Positions 19,225 through 28,700 of a stretch of 64,000 nt of DNA are shown here, piece by piece; position 1 is the stretch's first letter, and each line of letters begins with the position of its first letter. The notes beneath the pieces were generated by a model. The model was not told where the DNA came from, made no database searches, and saw only the letters and a list, made by a program, of their open reading frames with translations. This DNA comes from Streptomyces zagrosensis (lineage in GTDB: Bacteria > Actinomycetota > Actinomycetes > Streptomycetales > Streptomycetaceae). The position numbers and the translations under genes are program-made. The stretch is taken from assembly GCF_014203645.1 (NCBI RefSeq), contig NZ_JACHJL010000001.1, forward strand, positions 558,001 through 622,000, in the 5' to 3' direction.

Positions 19225-20028
19225 GTGGCCGGACCGACGACCGCCCAGCGCGGGAGCGCACACCGCGAGAAACGCTCGCAGTCCTCCGGCCCGCCCCCAC
19301 GGCGAATCCGCGACCGACTGCGGCTTCCCCCTCGCCGCACCCTGGTGCTGGCCGCCATCGTCGCCGTCTTGCTCGGCGGTGTCAGCCTCTGGGTGCTGTA
19401 CGGCTCCGACTGGCTGCGTGTGGAGCGGGTGACGGTCCAAGGCGCCGAGGCGTTGCGGCCCGAGGAGGTGCGCGAGGCGGCGGCGGTGCCCATGGATGCG
19501 CCGCTGATGTCGGTGGACACCGGTACGGTGGCGAAGCGGTTGCGTGCCAAGCTGCCGCGGATCGCTTCGGTGCACGTTGAGCGCTCTTGGCCGAACACCA
19601 TCGGCCTTAAAGTGACTGAGCGTCAGCCAGAACTCCTCCTGGAAAAAGCCGGGAAGTTCATCGAAATGGACGCTGAGGGAGTGCGTTTCGCCACCGTCGC
19701 CAAGGCGCCGAAGGGCATTCCCCGACTGGAAATGGAAGCGAAGCGCTCGCCCAGTCTGCGGAGATTCGGTGAAGAATATTTGCGTCGGGCGGCGGTGGAG
19801 GTCGCGTCAAGCCTTCCGGCCACGGTTCGCGCGGATACCCGAGTCATCCGCGTACGCTCCTACGACGCCATTAGCCTTGAGCTGTCCGACGGCCGGACGG
19901 TGCAGTGGGGAAGCCCGGAACAGGACAAGGCGAAGTCCGTCGCTCTGGTCGCGCTGTTGAAAGCGGAGCGCGAGGCGGAGCACTTCGACGTCAGCGCGCC
20001 GGGCGCGCCTGCTGTGTCAGGGAGTTGA
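19225..20028 (+). CDS. ftsQ: FtsQ/DivIB cell-division protein
   Basis: A 267-residue bitopic division protein. A basic cytoplasmic N-terminus is followed by one membrane helix (TLVLAAIVAVLLGGVSLWVL), a POTRA domain beginning LRVERVTVQGAEALRPEEV, and a beta domain. It links early and late divisome parts through FtsL and FtsI. GTG 19225 is preferred over the in-frame TTG at 19216, because AGGAGG at 19209-19214 is ten bases from the first and too close to the second. Confidence 0.93.
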   Translation: MAGPTTAQRGSAHREKRSQSSGPPPRRIRDRLRLPPRRTLVLAAIVAVLLGGVSLWVLYGSDWLRVERVTVQGAEALRPEEVREAAAVPMDAPLMSVDTGTVAKRLRAKLPRIASVHVERSWPNTIGLKVTERQPELLLEKAGKFIEMDAEGVRFATVAKAPKGIPRLEMEAKRSPSLRRFGEEYLRRAAVEVASSLPATVRADTRVIRVRSYDAISLELSDGRTVQWGSPEQDKAKSVALVALLKAEREAEHFDVSAPGAPAVSGS

Positions 20029-20336
20029 CTTCAGACTTGTTGGCGCGTTGTCGTTGAGTTGACGCGCATCGAGGCTGGCCAGCCCCCGGCTGGCTAGCCC
20101 CCTGGGTGATCACATAGGGTGAAAAGAAAAACGGGAGGTTCGGCGTGTTCATTGAACGCGCGCCACTTGTCGACTTAGTGTCCTGTTCCAAAGACTTCAC
20201 GGAACAGTGACAGAGATAACCCTAAACTTCAGGGTTAGGGTTTGGGTCGGCATTGAGGACCGCCCCATCGGCATCCGTCGGCGCACCGCAACAACAGCGG
20301 GCGACGACACGTAAATCGAGGCGAGAGGCCTTCGAC
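20029..20336 (+). promoter_or_regulatory. ftsZ upstream control region
   Basis: No gene in these 308 bases, but dense signals. A tandem pair of palindromes, GGCTGGCCAGCC (20073-20084) and GGCTGGCTAGCC (20088-20099), follows the ftsQ stop. GTGATCAC (20106-20113) is a perfect palindrome resembling a BldD box. CTGTTCC/GGAACAG (20183-20189, 20201-20207) and AACCCT/AGGGTT (20218-20223, 20231-20236) are inverted repeats around the transcription start predicted from the promoter entry. In Streptomyces, ftsZ is known to have several promoters, one raised for sporulation septation; the assignment of these sites is inference. Confidence 0.6.
20152..20181 (+). promoter_or_regulatory. Candidate ftsZ promoter
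   Basis: TTGAAC (20152-20157), an 18-base spacer and TAGTGT (20176-20181) give the best TTGACn/TAnnnT match in the ftsQ-ftsZ gap. The predicted start, near 20188, falls inside the CTGTTCC half of an inverted repeat. It would produce a leader of about 150 bases. A second TAnnnT element, TAAACT, lies at 20223-20228 without a clear -35. Confidence 0.5.
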
Positions 20337-21629
20337 GTGGCAGCACCGCAGAACTACCTCGCAGTCATCAAGGTCGTCGGCATTGGCGGCGGTGGCGTGA
20401 ACGCCATCAACCGGATGATCGAGGTCGGGCTCAAGGGCGTCGAGTTCATCGCGATCAACACCGATGCGCAGGCCCTGCTGATGAGCGACGCCGACGTCAA
20501 GCTCGACGTCGGTCGTGAACTCACCCGTGGCCTCGGCGCGGGCGCCAACCCCGACGTCGGCCGCAAGGCGGCCGAGGATCACCGCGAGGAGATCGAAGAG
20601 GTCCTCAAGGGGGCCGACATGGTCTTCGTCACCGCGGGTGAGGGTGGCGGCACCGGCACCGGCGGCGCCCCGGTCGTCGCCAACATCGCACGCTCGCTGG
20701 GCGCACTGACCATCGGTGTGGTCACCCGCCCCTTCACCTTCGAGGGCCGCCGCCGTGCGAACCAGGCGGAGGACGGCATCGCGGGCCTGCGGGACGAGGT
20801 TGACACCCTGATCGTCATCCCCAACGACCGACTGCTGTCCATCTCGGACCGTCAGGTCAGCGTGCTTGACGCGTTCAAGTCCGCGGACCAGGTGCTGCTG
20901 TCCGGCGTGCAGGGCATCACCGATTTGATCACCACCCCCGGCCTGATCAACCTGGACTTCGCGGACGTCAAGTCCGTGATGTCGGAAGCCGGCTCCGCCC
21001 TGATGGGCATCGGCTCCGCACGCGGTGACGACCGTGCGGTGGCCGCCGCCGAAATGGCCATCTCCTCCCCGCTCCTTGAGGCGTCCATCGACGGCGCCAG
21101 GGGCGTGCTGCTCTCCATCTCCGGCGGCTCCGACCTCGGTCTCTTCGAGATCAACGAGGCCGCGCAGCTCGTGAGCGAGGCGGCGCACCCGGAGGCCAAC
21201 ATCATCTTCGGTGCGGTGATCGACGATGCCCTCGGCGACGAGGTGCGGGTCACCGTCATCGCCGCCGGCTTCGACGGGGGACAGCCCCCGCCCAAGGGCA
21301 GCCGGGACAAGGCGCTCGGCTCGTACGGAGGCCGCGATGACGGCTCCTCCGCTTCCAGCGGCCAAAGCGGTCGGCCGAGCGCGCCGGCCGATTCCCGGTC
21401 CAGCTATGGCGGCCTTGGCAGCGTCACCTCGCGCGAGGGCGTGCCGGGCTCGCAGCAGGGGGAGCCGCTTGAGCCCGAGCCAACCCCGGTCGCCGAGGTG
21501 CCGTCTTCCTACCCCGGCCACCACGGTCAGACTCCCGCTCCGCCCGTTAGTTCACCGCAGGTGCCCCCGGCCCGTCCTTACCAGGACAGCGCGGCCGAGG
21601 AGCTCGATGTGCCGGACTTCTTGAAGTGA
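20337..21629 (+). CDS. ftsZ: FtsZ, tubulin-like division GTPase
   Basis: A 430-residue tubulin homologue that polymerises into the Z-ring and, in Streptomyces, into sporulation ladders. It starts [21 protein letters not shown] (nucleotide loop; shown in part), carries the tubulin signature [10 protein letters not shown], the T7-loop catalytic [20 protein letters not shown] (residues in the FtsZ interface), a disordered Ser/Pro/Gly linker from about residue 320, and ends with the conserved tail DVPDFLK that binds SepF-type anchors. GTG 20337 was chosen because the conserved N-terminus begins there and GAGAGG precedes it. Confidence 0.98.
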   Translation: MAAPQNYLAVIKVVGIGGGGVNAINRMIEVGLKGVEFIAINTDAQALLMSDADVKLDVGRELTRGLGAGANPDVGRKAAEDHREEIEEVLKGADMVFVTAGEGGGTGTGGAPVVANIARSLGALTIGVVTRPFTFEGRRRANQAEDGIAGLRDEVDTLIVIPNDRLLSISDRQVSVLDAFKSADQVLLSGVQGITDLITTPGLINLDFADVKSVMSEAGSALMGIGSARGDDRAVAAAEMAISSPLLEASIDGARGVLLSISGGSDLGLFEINEAAQLVSEAAHPEANIIFGAVIDDALGDEVRVTVIAAGFDGGQPPPKGSRDKALGSYGGRDDGSSASSGQSGRPSAPADSRSSYGGLGSVTSREGVPGSQQGEPLEPEPTPVAEVPSSYPGHHGQTPAPPVSSPQVPPARPYQDSAAEELDVPDFLK

Positions 21630-21668
21630 CCGGCCTTGCGTGAGCACGACTGAAGTGAACAGCACACA

Positions 21669-22439
21669 GTGATAGGGCACCACAACGAGACGAGCGGCGC
21701 GCACTTCGCCTTCACCGACCGGTGGGGTGGGGTGAGCGCCGCTCCGTATGACCAGCTCAACCTCGGTGGCGCGGTCGGTGACGACCCAGCCGCGGTACGG
21801 GCCAACCGCGCACGCGCGGCAGGGGCGCTCGGTCTTGACGCGGGGCGCGTGGTGTGGATGCGCCAGGTGCACGGTCGAGACGTCGCCGTCGTCCGCGGTC
21901 CGTGGGGGGAGGGGGAGATCCCCGAGGTTGACGCGGTGGTGACGGTTCAGCGGGGTCTGCCCCTTGCGGTGCTCACGGCCGACTGCACCCCGGTCTTGCT
22001 CGCCGACCCGATCGCCGGCGTGGCCGGTGCCGCCCACGCGGGGCGGCCGGGGCTGGTGGCAGGGGTGGTTCCGGCGACGGTTGAGGCCATGGTCGGGCTC
22101 GGAGCCGAGCCCGCACGGATGGTCGTCCGTACTGGCCCGGCGGTCTGCGGCCACTGCTACGAGGTGCCCGAGGAGATGCGCGCCGCGGTGGCCGCCGTGG
22201 TGCCCGAGGCCTGGGCCACCACGAGTTGGGGCACCCCAGCGGTCGATGTCGCCCGCGGGGTACGAGCCCAACTAGCTGGGCTCGGCGTCAACGTGACGAC
22301 GTCTTTCGTAGGCTCCGACGTGTGCACGCTGGAGTCAGCGGACCACTTCTCCTATCGGCGTGAGCGCAGTACGGGGCGGCTTGCGAGCTATGTCTGGCTT
22401 CCGGGGGCGTACGACGAGGGTGGGGAGGCAGCGCGATGA
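21669..22439 (+). CDS. pgeF: Peptidoglycan editing factor PgeF / YlmD (LACC1-type purine phosphorylase fold)
   Basis: A 256-residue cytosolic protein of the YfiH/LACC1 family. The conserved metal-site residues appear in QVHGRD, TADCTPVLL and AAHAGRPG. Family members have been linked to correcting misbuilt peptidoglycan precursors and to nucleoside phosphorolysis. The GTG start has no obvious ribosome site and lies 39 bases after ftsZ. It overlaps ylmE by four bases, which fits the ftsZ-pgeF-ylmE-sepF order of Gram-positive bacteria. Confidence 0.9.
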   Translation: MIGHHNETSGAHFAFTDRWGGVSAAPYDQLNLGGAVGDDPAAVRANRARAAGALGLDAGRVVWMRQVHGRDVAVVRGPWGEGEIPEVDAVVTVQRGLPLAVLTADCTPVLLADPIAGVAGAAHAGRPGLVAGVVPATVEAMVGLGAEPARMVVRTGPAVCGHCYEVPEEMRAAVAAVVPEAWATTSWGTPAVDVARGVRAQLAGLGVNVTTSFVGSDVCTLESADHFSYRRERSTGRLASYVWLPGAYDEGGEAAR

Positions 22440-23155
22440 CGGACCGTAAAAGCGAATTGGCGGACAATCTGGCCCGGGTGGAGGAGCGGATCGACGCCGC
22501 GTGTGCGGCCGTTGGCCGCCAGCGCTCGGAGGTCACGCTCATCGTGGTCACCAAGACCTACCCGGCCGATGACGTCCGGCTGTTGTCGGAGCTCGGGGTG
22601 CGCGAGGTCGCCGAGAACCGCGATCAGGACGCCGCTCCCAAGGCTGCGGCCTGTACGGACCTGCTGTTGCGATGGCACTTTGTGGGGCAATTGCAGACGA
22701 ACAAGGTTCGTTCCGTAGCCAGTTACGCTGACGTTGTGCAGTCTGTTGACCGGAAACGGTTGGTCAACGCGCTTTCGACGGCCGCGGTGCGTGCCGGTCG
22801 TGAGCTCGACTGTCTGCTCCAGGTGGCCCTTGACGCTGAGTCGGGGGACGCCGAAGGCAGGGGCGGCGTCGCTCCGGACCGGGTGGATGAGCTCGCTGAC
22901 GCGGTGGCGGAGGCCGAAGGGCTGCGCCTGTGTGGGCTGATGACGGTTGCTCCGCTCGTTGGGCCTTACGCGGGTAGGCCGCGGGCGGCTTTTGAGCGAT
23001 TGAGGGAAATGTCATCCAGCCTGCGCGTGGCTCATCCGACTGCCACCATGGTCTCGGCCGGAATGAGCTCGGACCTCGAAGAGGCCGTAGCGGCCGGTGC
23101 GACACATCTACGCGTCGGGACTGCGGTACTCGGAGTCCGACCTCGGCTCGGGTAA
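22436..23155 (+). CDS. ylmE: YggS/PLPBP-family pyridoxal-phosphate-binding protein (YlmE)
   Basis: A 239-residue PLP-binding barrel without enzyme activity, involved in PLP homeostasis. The PLP lysine is Lys40 in VVTKTYP. FVGQLQTNKVRSV, VQSVDRKRLVNAL and the phosphate-binding SAGMSSDLEEAV with HLRVGTAVLG are family motifs. Its ATG overlaps the pgeF stop. A typical YggS FG(E)NYVQE segment reads AENRDQDAAPKAA here, a local variation. Confidence 0.92.
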   Translation: MTDRKSELADNLARVEERIDAACAAVGRQRSEVTLIVVTKTYPADDVRLLSELGVREVAENRDQDAAPKAAACTDLLLRWHFVGQLQTNKVRSVASYADVVQSVDRKRLVNALSTAAVRAGRELDCLLQVALDAESGDAEGRGGVAPDRVDELADAVAEAEGLRLCGLMTVAPLVGPYAGRPRAAFERLREMSSSLRVAHPTATMVSAGMSSDLEEAVAAGATHLRVGTAVLGVRPRLG

Positions 23156-23197
23156 CGTCGCCAAGCAAGTCGGACCACAGTAGAAAATATGGTCATT

Positions 23198-23213
23198 CCC
23201 GCCAAAAGGCGGG
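23198..23213 (+). repeat. Short hairpin in the sepF leader
   Basis: CCCGCC-AAAA-GGCGGG forms a perfect 6-bp stem, 67 bases before the sepF start and just after a possible -10 element TATGGT (23188-23193). It may shape the sepF 5' leader or mark the end of ylmE mRNA. Confidence 0.45.
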
Positions 23214-23279
23214 CAGGCCGCGTGGATTCAAGGCATCTGGTGGCGGAAGCGATCCACCACAGAGCGGAGGACGCAGAGA

Positions 23280-23891
23280 ATGGCCGGCGCTATGCGCAAG
23301 ATGGCGGTCTACCTCGGCCTCGTGGAGGACGATGGGTACGACGGCCGGGGGTTCGACCCCGACGATGACTTCGAGCCCGAACCGGAACCGGAACGTGCGC
23401 GGCGGCAGCACCAGTCGGAGGTCGAAACGCGACCGGAAAGGGACGAACCGGTGCGAGTTGCTCATCCACCCGCACAGCGTGAACCGGCTCCTCTCGTCAC
23501 CGAAACCGGACGTCCCGCCCGAATCGCCCCCGTGGCATCTATCACACCCGAACGTCAAAGCCTGGAGAAGAACTCACCGGTGATCATGCCCAAGGTCGTG
23601 TCCGAGCGGGAGCCCTACCGCATCACCACACTGCACCCTCGTACCTACAACGAAGCCCGTACTATCGGGGAACACTTCCGCGAGGGCACACCCGTGATCA
23701 TGAATTTGACTGAGATGGATGACACTGACGCGAAGCGGCTTGTGGACTTCGCGGCCGGTCTAGTCTTCGGTCTGCACGGAAGTATTGAACGGGTGACTCA
23801 GAAGGTGTTCCTGTTGTCGCCTGCTAACGTCGATGTCACGGCGGAGGACAAGGCCCGTATCGCAGAGGGTGGGTTCTTCAACCAGAGCTGA
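23280..23891 (+). CDS. sepF: SepF, FtsZ membrane anchor
   Basis: A 203-residue division protein. A short amphipathic N-terminus ([15 protein letters not shown]) should bind the membrane, an acidic/Arg-rich linker spans about 20-115, and the C-terminal DUF552 fold contains [20 protein letters not shown] and a [14 protein letters not shown] segment that binds the FtsZ tail. CGGAGGACGCAGAGA precedes the ATG. It is separated from ylmE by 124 bases that carry a hairpin and probably a promoter. Confidence 0.95.
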   Translation: MAGAMRKMAVYLGLVEDDGYDGRGFDPDDDFEPEPEPERARRQHQSEVETRPERDEPVRVAHPPAQREPAPLVTETGRPARIAPVASITPERQSLEKNSPVIMPKVVSEREPYRITTLHPRTYNEARTIGEHFREGTPVIMNLTEMDDTDAKRLVDFAAGLVFGLHGSIERVTQKVFLLSPANVDVTAEDKARIAEGGFFNQS

Positions 23892-23957
23892 GACGCAACA
23901 CCAGGCAATCGGCGGCCGCAAGGCCAGGTATGAGCAAGGGGAGAGGGACGCGCGGGG

Positions 23958-24242
23958 ATGAACATCGCACTGGACGTGATCCACGTCGTGCTGTTGGTTT
24001 TCCTGGTCGTACTGATCTTCCGACTGGTGATGGACTACGTCTTCCAGTTTGCTCGCTCATGGCAACCAGGCAAGGCGATGGTGGTGGTCCTTGAGGCCAC
24101 CTACACTGTCACCGATCCGCCACTCAAGCTTCTGCGGCGGTTCATTCCGCCGCTGCGTCTCGGGGGCGTGGCGCTCGACCTGTCCTTCTTCGTATTGATG
24201 ATCATCGTTTACATCCTGATCTCCGTGGTGAGCGGGTTGTGA
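23958..24242 (+). CDS. ylmG: YggT/YlmG family membrane protein
   Basis: A 94-residue integral membrane protein with two hydrophobic segments (about 8-28 and 72-93), joined by a loop containing TDPPLKLLRRFIPPL, the hallmark of the family. Located between sepF and divIVA as in most Gram-positive bacteria; it is implicated in membrane/division organisation, with no known catalytic activity. GGGGAGAGGGACGCGCGGGG lies upstream of the ATG. Confidence 0.93.
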   Translation: MNIALDVIHVVLLVFLVVLIFRLVMDYVFQFARSWQPGKAMVVVLEATYTVTDPPLKLLRRFIPPLRLGGVALDLSFFVLMIIVYILISVVSGL

Positions 24243-24291
24243 ACGATACGGTCTTGCCGATTGCCGACGACAACGTTGAGGTGAAGAAGAG

Positions 24292-25422
24292 ATGCCGTTG
24301 ACCCCCGAGGACGTGCGGAACAAGCAGTTCACGACCGTCCGCCTCCGAGAAGGCTATGACGAGGACGAGGTCGATGCCTTTCTCGATGAGGTCGAAGCGG
24401 AACTGACCCGACTGCTCCGCGAGAACGAGGACCTCCGGGCCAAGCTGGCCGCTGCTACCCGTGCCGCTGCGCAAAACCAGCAGCAAGGCATGCGTAAGCA
24501 GGAGCCGCAGGACAGGCCCGGCGCCCCCGTGCCCGCTGCCATATCAGGACCGCAGCCGGTGCCGCCGCAGCAGCAACAGCAACAGATGGGCGGCCCGCCC
24601 CAGTTGCCCGGTGGTGCACCGCAGCTTCCGCCAGGCCCCGGTGGCCATGGCCCGCAGGGCCCGCACGGCCCCGGCCCGATGGGCCAAGGCGGCCCTGGCC
24701 CAATGGGTCAGCACGGCCCGATGGGTGGCCCCATGGGTGGCCCCGGCCCGCAGCATCAGCAGCCCGGGCAGGGCCCCGGCGGCGACAGCGCCGCCCGTGT
24801 GCTCTCGCTGGCACAGCAGACCGCCGACCAGGCGATCGCGGAGGCCCGTTCCGAGGCCAACAAGATCGTCGGTGAGGCGCGTAGCCGTGCCGAGGGCCTG
24901 GAGCGCGACGCGCGCTCCAAGGCGGATGCGTTGGAGCGGGACGCGCAGGAGAAGCACCGCGTAGCGATGGGCTCGCTGGAGTCGGCCCGCGCCACGTTGG
25001 AGCGCAAGGTCGAGGACCTGCGTGGCTTCGAGCGCGAGTACCGCACGCGACTGAAGTCGTACCTGGAGAGCCAGCTCCGTCAGCTGGAGAACCAGGCCGA
25101 TGACTCGCTGGCCCCGCCGCGCAACCCGGCCACTGCCTCGTTGCCGCCGTCCCCCTCGATGAGCGGCTCCATGGCCTCGGCCGGTGCGAGCGCCATGGGC
25201 GGCGGTGGTCACACCATGGGTGGAAACCAGAGCATGGGTGGCAACCAGGGCATGGGCGGGAACCAGGGCATGGGTGGCAACGCCCCCTCGTACGGTGGGC
25301 AGCAGCAGATGTCCCCGGCGATGACACAGCCGATGGCGCCGGTGCGACCGCAAGGTCCGCAGCCGATGCAGCAAGCTCCGTCGCCGATGCGTGGCTTCCT
25401 GATCGACGAGGACGACAACTGA
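24292..25422 (+). CDS. divIVA: DivIVA, polar growth organiser
   Basis: A 376-residue coiled-coil protein that marks hyphal tips and recruits the polarisome. The N-terminal lipid-binding segment is MPLTPEDVRNKQFTTVRLRE, followed by a first coiled coil (to ~65), a Pro/Gln/Gly linker rich in GGPMGQHGP-type repeats (~70-165), a second long coiled coil (~166-270), and a Gly/Met/Gln tail with repeated MGGNQG units ending in RGFLIDEDDN. GAGGTGAAGAAGAG precedes the ATG. It is the last gene of the division block, before a strong terminator. Confidence 0.97.
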   Translation: MPLTPEDVRNKQFTTVRLREGYDEDEVDAFLDEVEAELTRLLRENEDLRAKLAAATRAAAQNQQQGMRKQEPQDRPGAPVPAAISGPQPVPPQQQQQQMGGPPQLPGGAPQLPPGPGGHGPQGPHGPGPMGQGGPGPMGQHGPMGGPMGGPGPQHQQPGQGPGGDSAARVLSLAQQTADQAIAEARSEANKIVGEARSRAEGLERDARSKADALERDAQEKHRVAMGSLESARATLERKVEDLRGFEREYRTRLKSYLESQLRQLENQADDSLAPPRNPATASLPPSPSMSGSMASAGASAMGGGGHTMGGNQSMGGNQGMGGNQGMGGNAPSYGGQQQMSPAMTQPMAPVRPQGPQPMQQAPSPMRGFLIDEDDN

Positions 25423-25466
25423 TTAGGCCGCGCAGCGTCGTTGGGCGCTAGTCGTCGGCGGATTTA

Positions 25467-25504
25467 CGGGCCGGGCCCCTGGGACTTCCCAGGGGCCCGG
25501 CCCG
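25467..25504. terminator. Perfect 18-bp hairpin between divIVA and ileS
   Basis: The arms 25467-25484 and 25487-25504 are exact reverse complements (CGGGCCGGGCCCCTGGGA and its complement) with two central bases. No U-tract follows, as is usual in Streptomyces. The symmetric form between convergent genes suggests bidirectional termination for divIVA and ileS. Confidence 0.85.
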
Positions 25505-25753
25505 TTGTCGTGCCGGATTGTGGTGCGTGGCGTGAACGCACGGTGAGTGGATTGTGGTGGTTGGCGTGAGGGAGCGCTCGGGGGTGCCCTGTTGCGCGGC
25601 GGTGCGGGCACGACGGCGCCTGCCTGGCGCGCCCCCGCGCGCGATAGCGTGCCTCTGCGCGACACGCTCCTGCCCGGCAACGACCACGCCCCCCGGCCCG
25701 CGCGCGGTGTGCGCGGAACGAGGGGCGTGGCCCGGCTCGATGAGCGGTCGGCG
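25505..25753. other. Rest of the divIVA-ileS gap
   Basis: The convergent gap runs 25423-25753 (331 bases). Apart from the hairpin at 25467-25504, no gene or clear signal was found. The long plus-strand frame that begins here merely reads the antisense of ileS. Confidence 0.6.
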
Positions 25754-28700
25754 TTACACCTTGCGCAACCGGAACGTCAGGCCCAGGGCCTCGTCCGTGA
25801 AGGGCTCGCCGAAGCTGTCGTCGGCCGCGCCCTGGGCGAAGTCCGTGCCCAGCACCTCGTCCGCGATGAGCGCGGAGTGTTCGGTGACCGCCTCGGCGGT
25901 CTCCGGCTCCGTCACCGACCAGCGCACCGCGATCCGATCCGCCACATCGAGACCGGAGTTCTTCCGCGCCTCCTGGATCAGCCGGATCGCATCCCTGGCC
26001 AGGCCCGCGCGGCGCAACTCCGGCGTGATCTCCAGGTCGAGGGCGACCGTCGCGCCCGCATCGGACGCCACCGACCAGCCCTCACGCGGGGTTTCGGTGA
26101 TGATCACCTCGTCGGGCGCGAGGTCAACGCGCTCGCCGTCGATCGTCACCGCCGCGGTGCCCTCGCGCAGCGCCAGGGAGAGCGCGGCGGCATCGGCGTC
26201 CGCAATGGCCTTGGCCACCACCTGGACTCCCTTGCCGAACCGCTTGCCCAGTGCACGGAAGTTGGCTTTCGCCGTGGTGTCCACCAGCGAGCCACCCATA
26301 TCGGACAGCGAGGCCAGCGACGTCACGTTCAGTTCCTCGGCGATCTGCGCCCGCAGTTCGTCGGGGAGGGTGTCGAAGCCGCTCGCCGCGATCAGCGCCC
26401 GGGACAGCGGCTGCCGGGTCTTCACGCCGGACTCGGCGCGCGAGGCGCGGCCCAGTTCGACCAGCCGGCGCACCAGCAGCATCTGTTCCGACAGCAGTGG
26501 GTTGATCAGCGCGGGGTCGGCCTCCGGCCACGTCGCCAGGTGCACCGAGCTTGGGGCGTCCGCGTCTACAGACACGACCAGGTCTTGCCAGACTCGCTCC
26601 GTGATGAAGGGGACCAGCGGCGCCATCAGGCGGGTGACGGTCTCCAGCGCCTCGTGCAGGGTACGCAGCGCCGCCGCGTCACCTTGCCAAAAGCGGCGCC
26701 GGGAGCGGCGCACGTACCAGTTGGACAGGCCATCCACGAACGCCGAAAGCAGCTTTCCCGCGCGCTGTGTGTCGTACGCCTCCAGGGCGGCGGTGACCTG
26801 GTCGCTCAGCGCGTGCAACTCGCTGAGCACCCAGCGGTCGAGCAGCGGGCGCTCGGCCGGGGCCGGGTCCGATGCGCTGGGCGCCCACTGGGAGGTACGC
26901 GCGTACAGCGCCTGGAAGGCCACCGTGTTCCAGTAGGTGAGCAGCGTCTTGCGCACCACCTCCTGGATCGTGCCGTGCCCGACTCGGCGTGCCGCCCACG
27001 GGGAGCCGCCCGCGGCCATGAACCAGCGCACCGCGTCCGCGCCGTGCTGATCCATCAGCGGGATCGGTTGCAGGATGTTGCCCAGGTGCTTGGACATCTT
27101 GCGGCCGTCCTCGGCGAGGATGTGGCCGAGGCAGACCACGTTCTCGTAGGACGACTTGTCGAAGACCAGGGTGCCGATCGCCATCAGCGTGTAGAACCAG
27201 CCGCGCGTTTGGTCGATGGCCTCCGAGATGAACTGCGCCGGGTAGCGCTTCTCGAAGAGTTCCTTGTTCTGGTACGGGTAGCCCCACTGCGCGAACGGCA
27301 TCGCTCCCGAGTCGTACCAGGCGTCGATGACCTCCGGCACGCGGACGGCCGTGAGCGCGCAGCCGTCGTGCGGACAGGCGAAGGTGACCTCGTCGATGTA
27401 CGGGCGGTGCGGGTCGAGGCTCGACTGGTCGCTGCCGGTCAGCTCGCTGAGTTCGGCCCGGGAGCCGACGCAGGTCAGGTGGTCCTCCTCGCAACGCCAG
27501 ATGGGCAGCGGGGTGCCCCAGTAGCGGTTGCGGGACAGCGCCCAGTCGATGTTGTTGTGCAGCCAGTCGCCGTAGCGGCCGGTCTTGACCGAGTCGGGGA
27601 ACCAGTTGGTCCGCTCGTTCTCCTCCAGGAGGCGGTCCTTGATGGCCGTGGTGCGGATGTACCACGACGGCTGCGCGTAGTAGAGCAGTGCGGTGTGGCA
27701 GCGCCAGCAGTGCGGGTAGCTGTGCTCATACGCCACATGTTGGAACAGCAGGTCACGCGCCTGGAGGTCCGCGACCAGGACCTCGTCGGCCTTCTTGAAG
27801 AACTGGCCGCCGATGAGCGGCAGCTCCGCCTCGAACGTACCGTCGGGGCGGACCGGGTTGATCACCGGAAGTCCGTAGTTCTTGCAGGTCTTGAGGTCGT
27901 CCTCACCGAAGGCCGGGGCCTGGTGGACCAGGCCCGTGCCGTCCTCGGTGGTCACGTACTCGGCGTTGACGACGAAGTTGGCGTCCGCCAGCTCGACCAG
28001 CTCGAAGGGGCGCTGGTAGGTCCAGCGCTCCATCTCAGCGCCGGTGAACGACTGGCCGGTCGCCTCCCAGCCCTCGCCCAGCGCCTTGCCAAGAAGCAGC
28101 TCGGCAACGACCAGCTTCTCCTGGCCGTTGGAGGCGACCACGTAGCGAACGTCGGGGTGTACGGCGACGGCGGTGTTGGAGACCAGGGTCCACGGCGTGG
28201 TCGTCCAGATCAGCAGCGCGGCCTCGCCGGCGAGCGGCCCGGAGGTGAGCGGCAGGCGCACATAGACGGAGGGATCGACCACCGTCTCGTAGCCCTGGGC
28301 CAGCTCGTGGTCCGACAGGCCGGTGCCGCAGCGCGGGCACCAGGGGGCGACGCGGTGGTCCTGGACGAGGAGGCCCTTGGCGAAGATCTCCTTCAGCGAC
28401 CACCACACGGAATCCACGTAACTCGGGTTCATGGTGCGGTAGGCGTCATCGAGGTCGGTCCAGTACCCCATGCGCGTGGTCAGCTCGGCGAAGGCGTCGG
28501 TGTGCCGGGTCACCGACTCGCGGCACTTCGCGTTGAACTCCGCGATGCCGTACGCCTCGATGTCCTTCTTGCCGTTGAAGCCCAGTTCCTTCTCGACCGC
28601 CAGCTCCACGGGCAGCCCATGGCAGTCCCAGCCGGCCTTGCGGGCGACGTGGTAGCCGCGCATGGTGCGAAAGCGCGGGAAGACGTCCTTGAAGACTCGG

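Noticed and set aside
20218..20250. TTAGGG-like repeats as a telomere or end sequence
   Set aside because: Only two adjacent copies, inside the ftsZ leader. Streptomyces telomeres are different palindromic structures, so this is part of an inverted repeat.
24600..25300. Regular repeats suggesting a CRISPR array in divIVA
   Set aside because: The units are short, imperfect, in phase with the DivIVA Gly/Met/Gln segments, and have no unique spacers.
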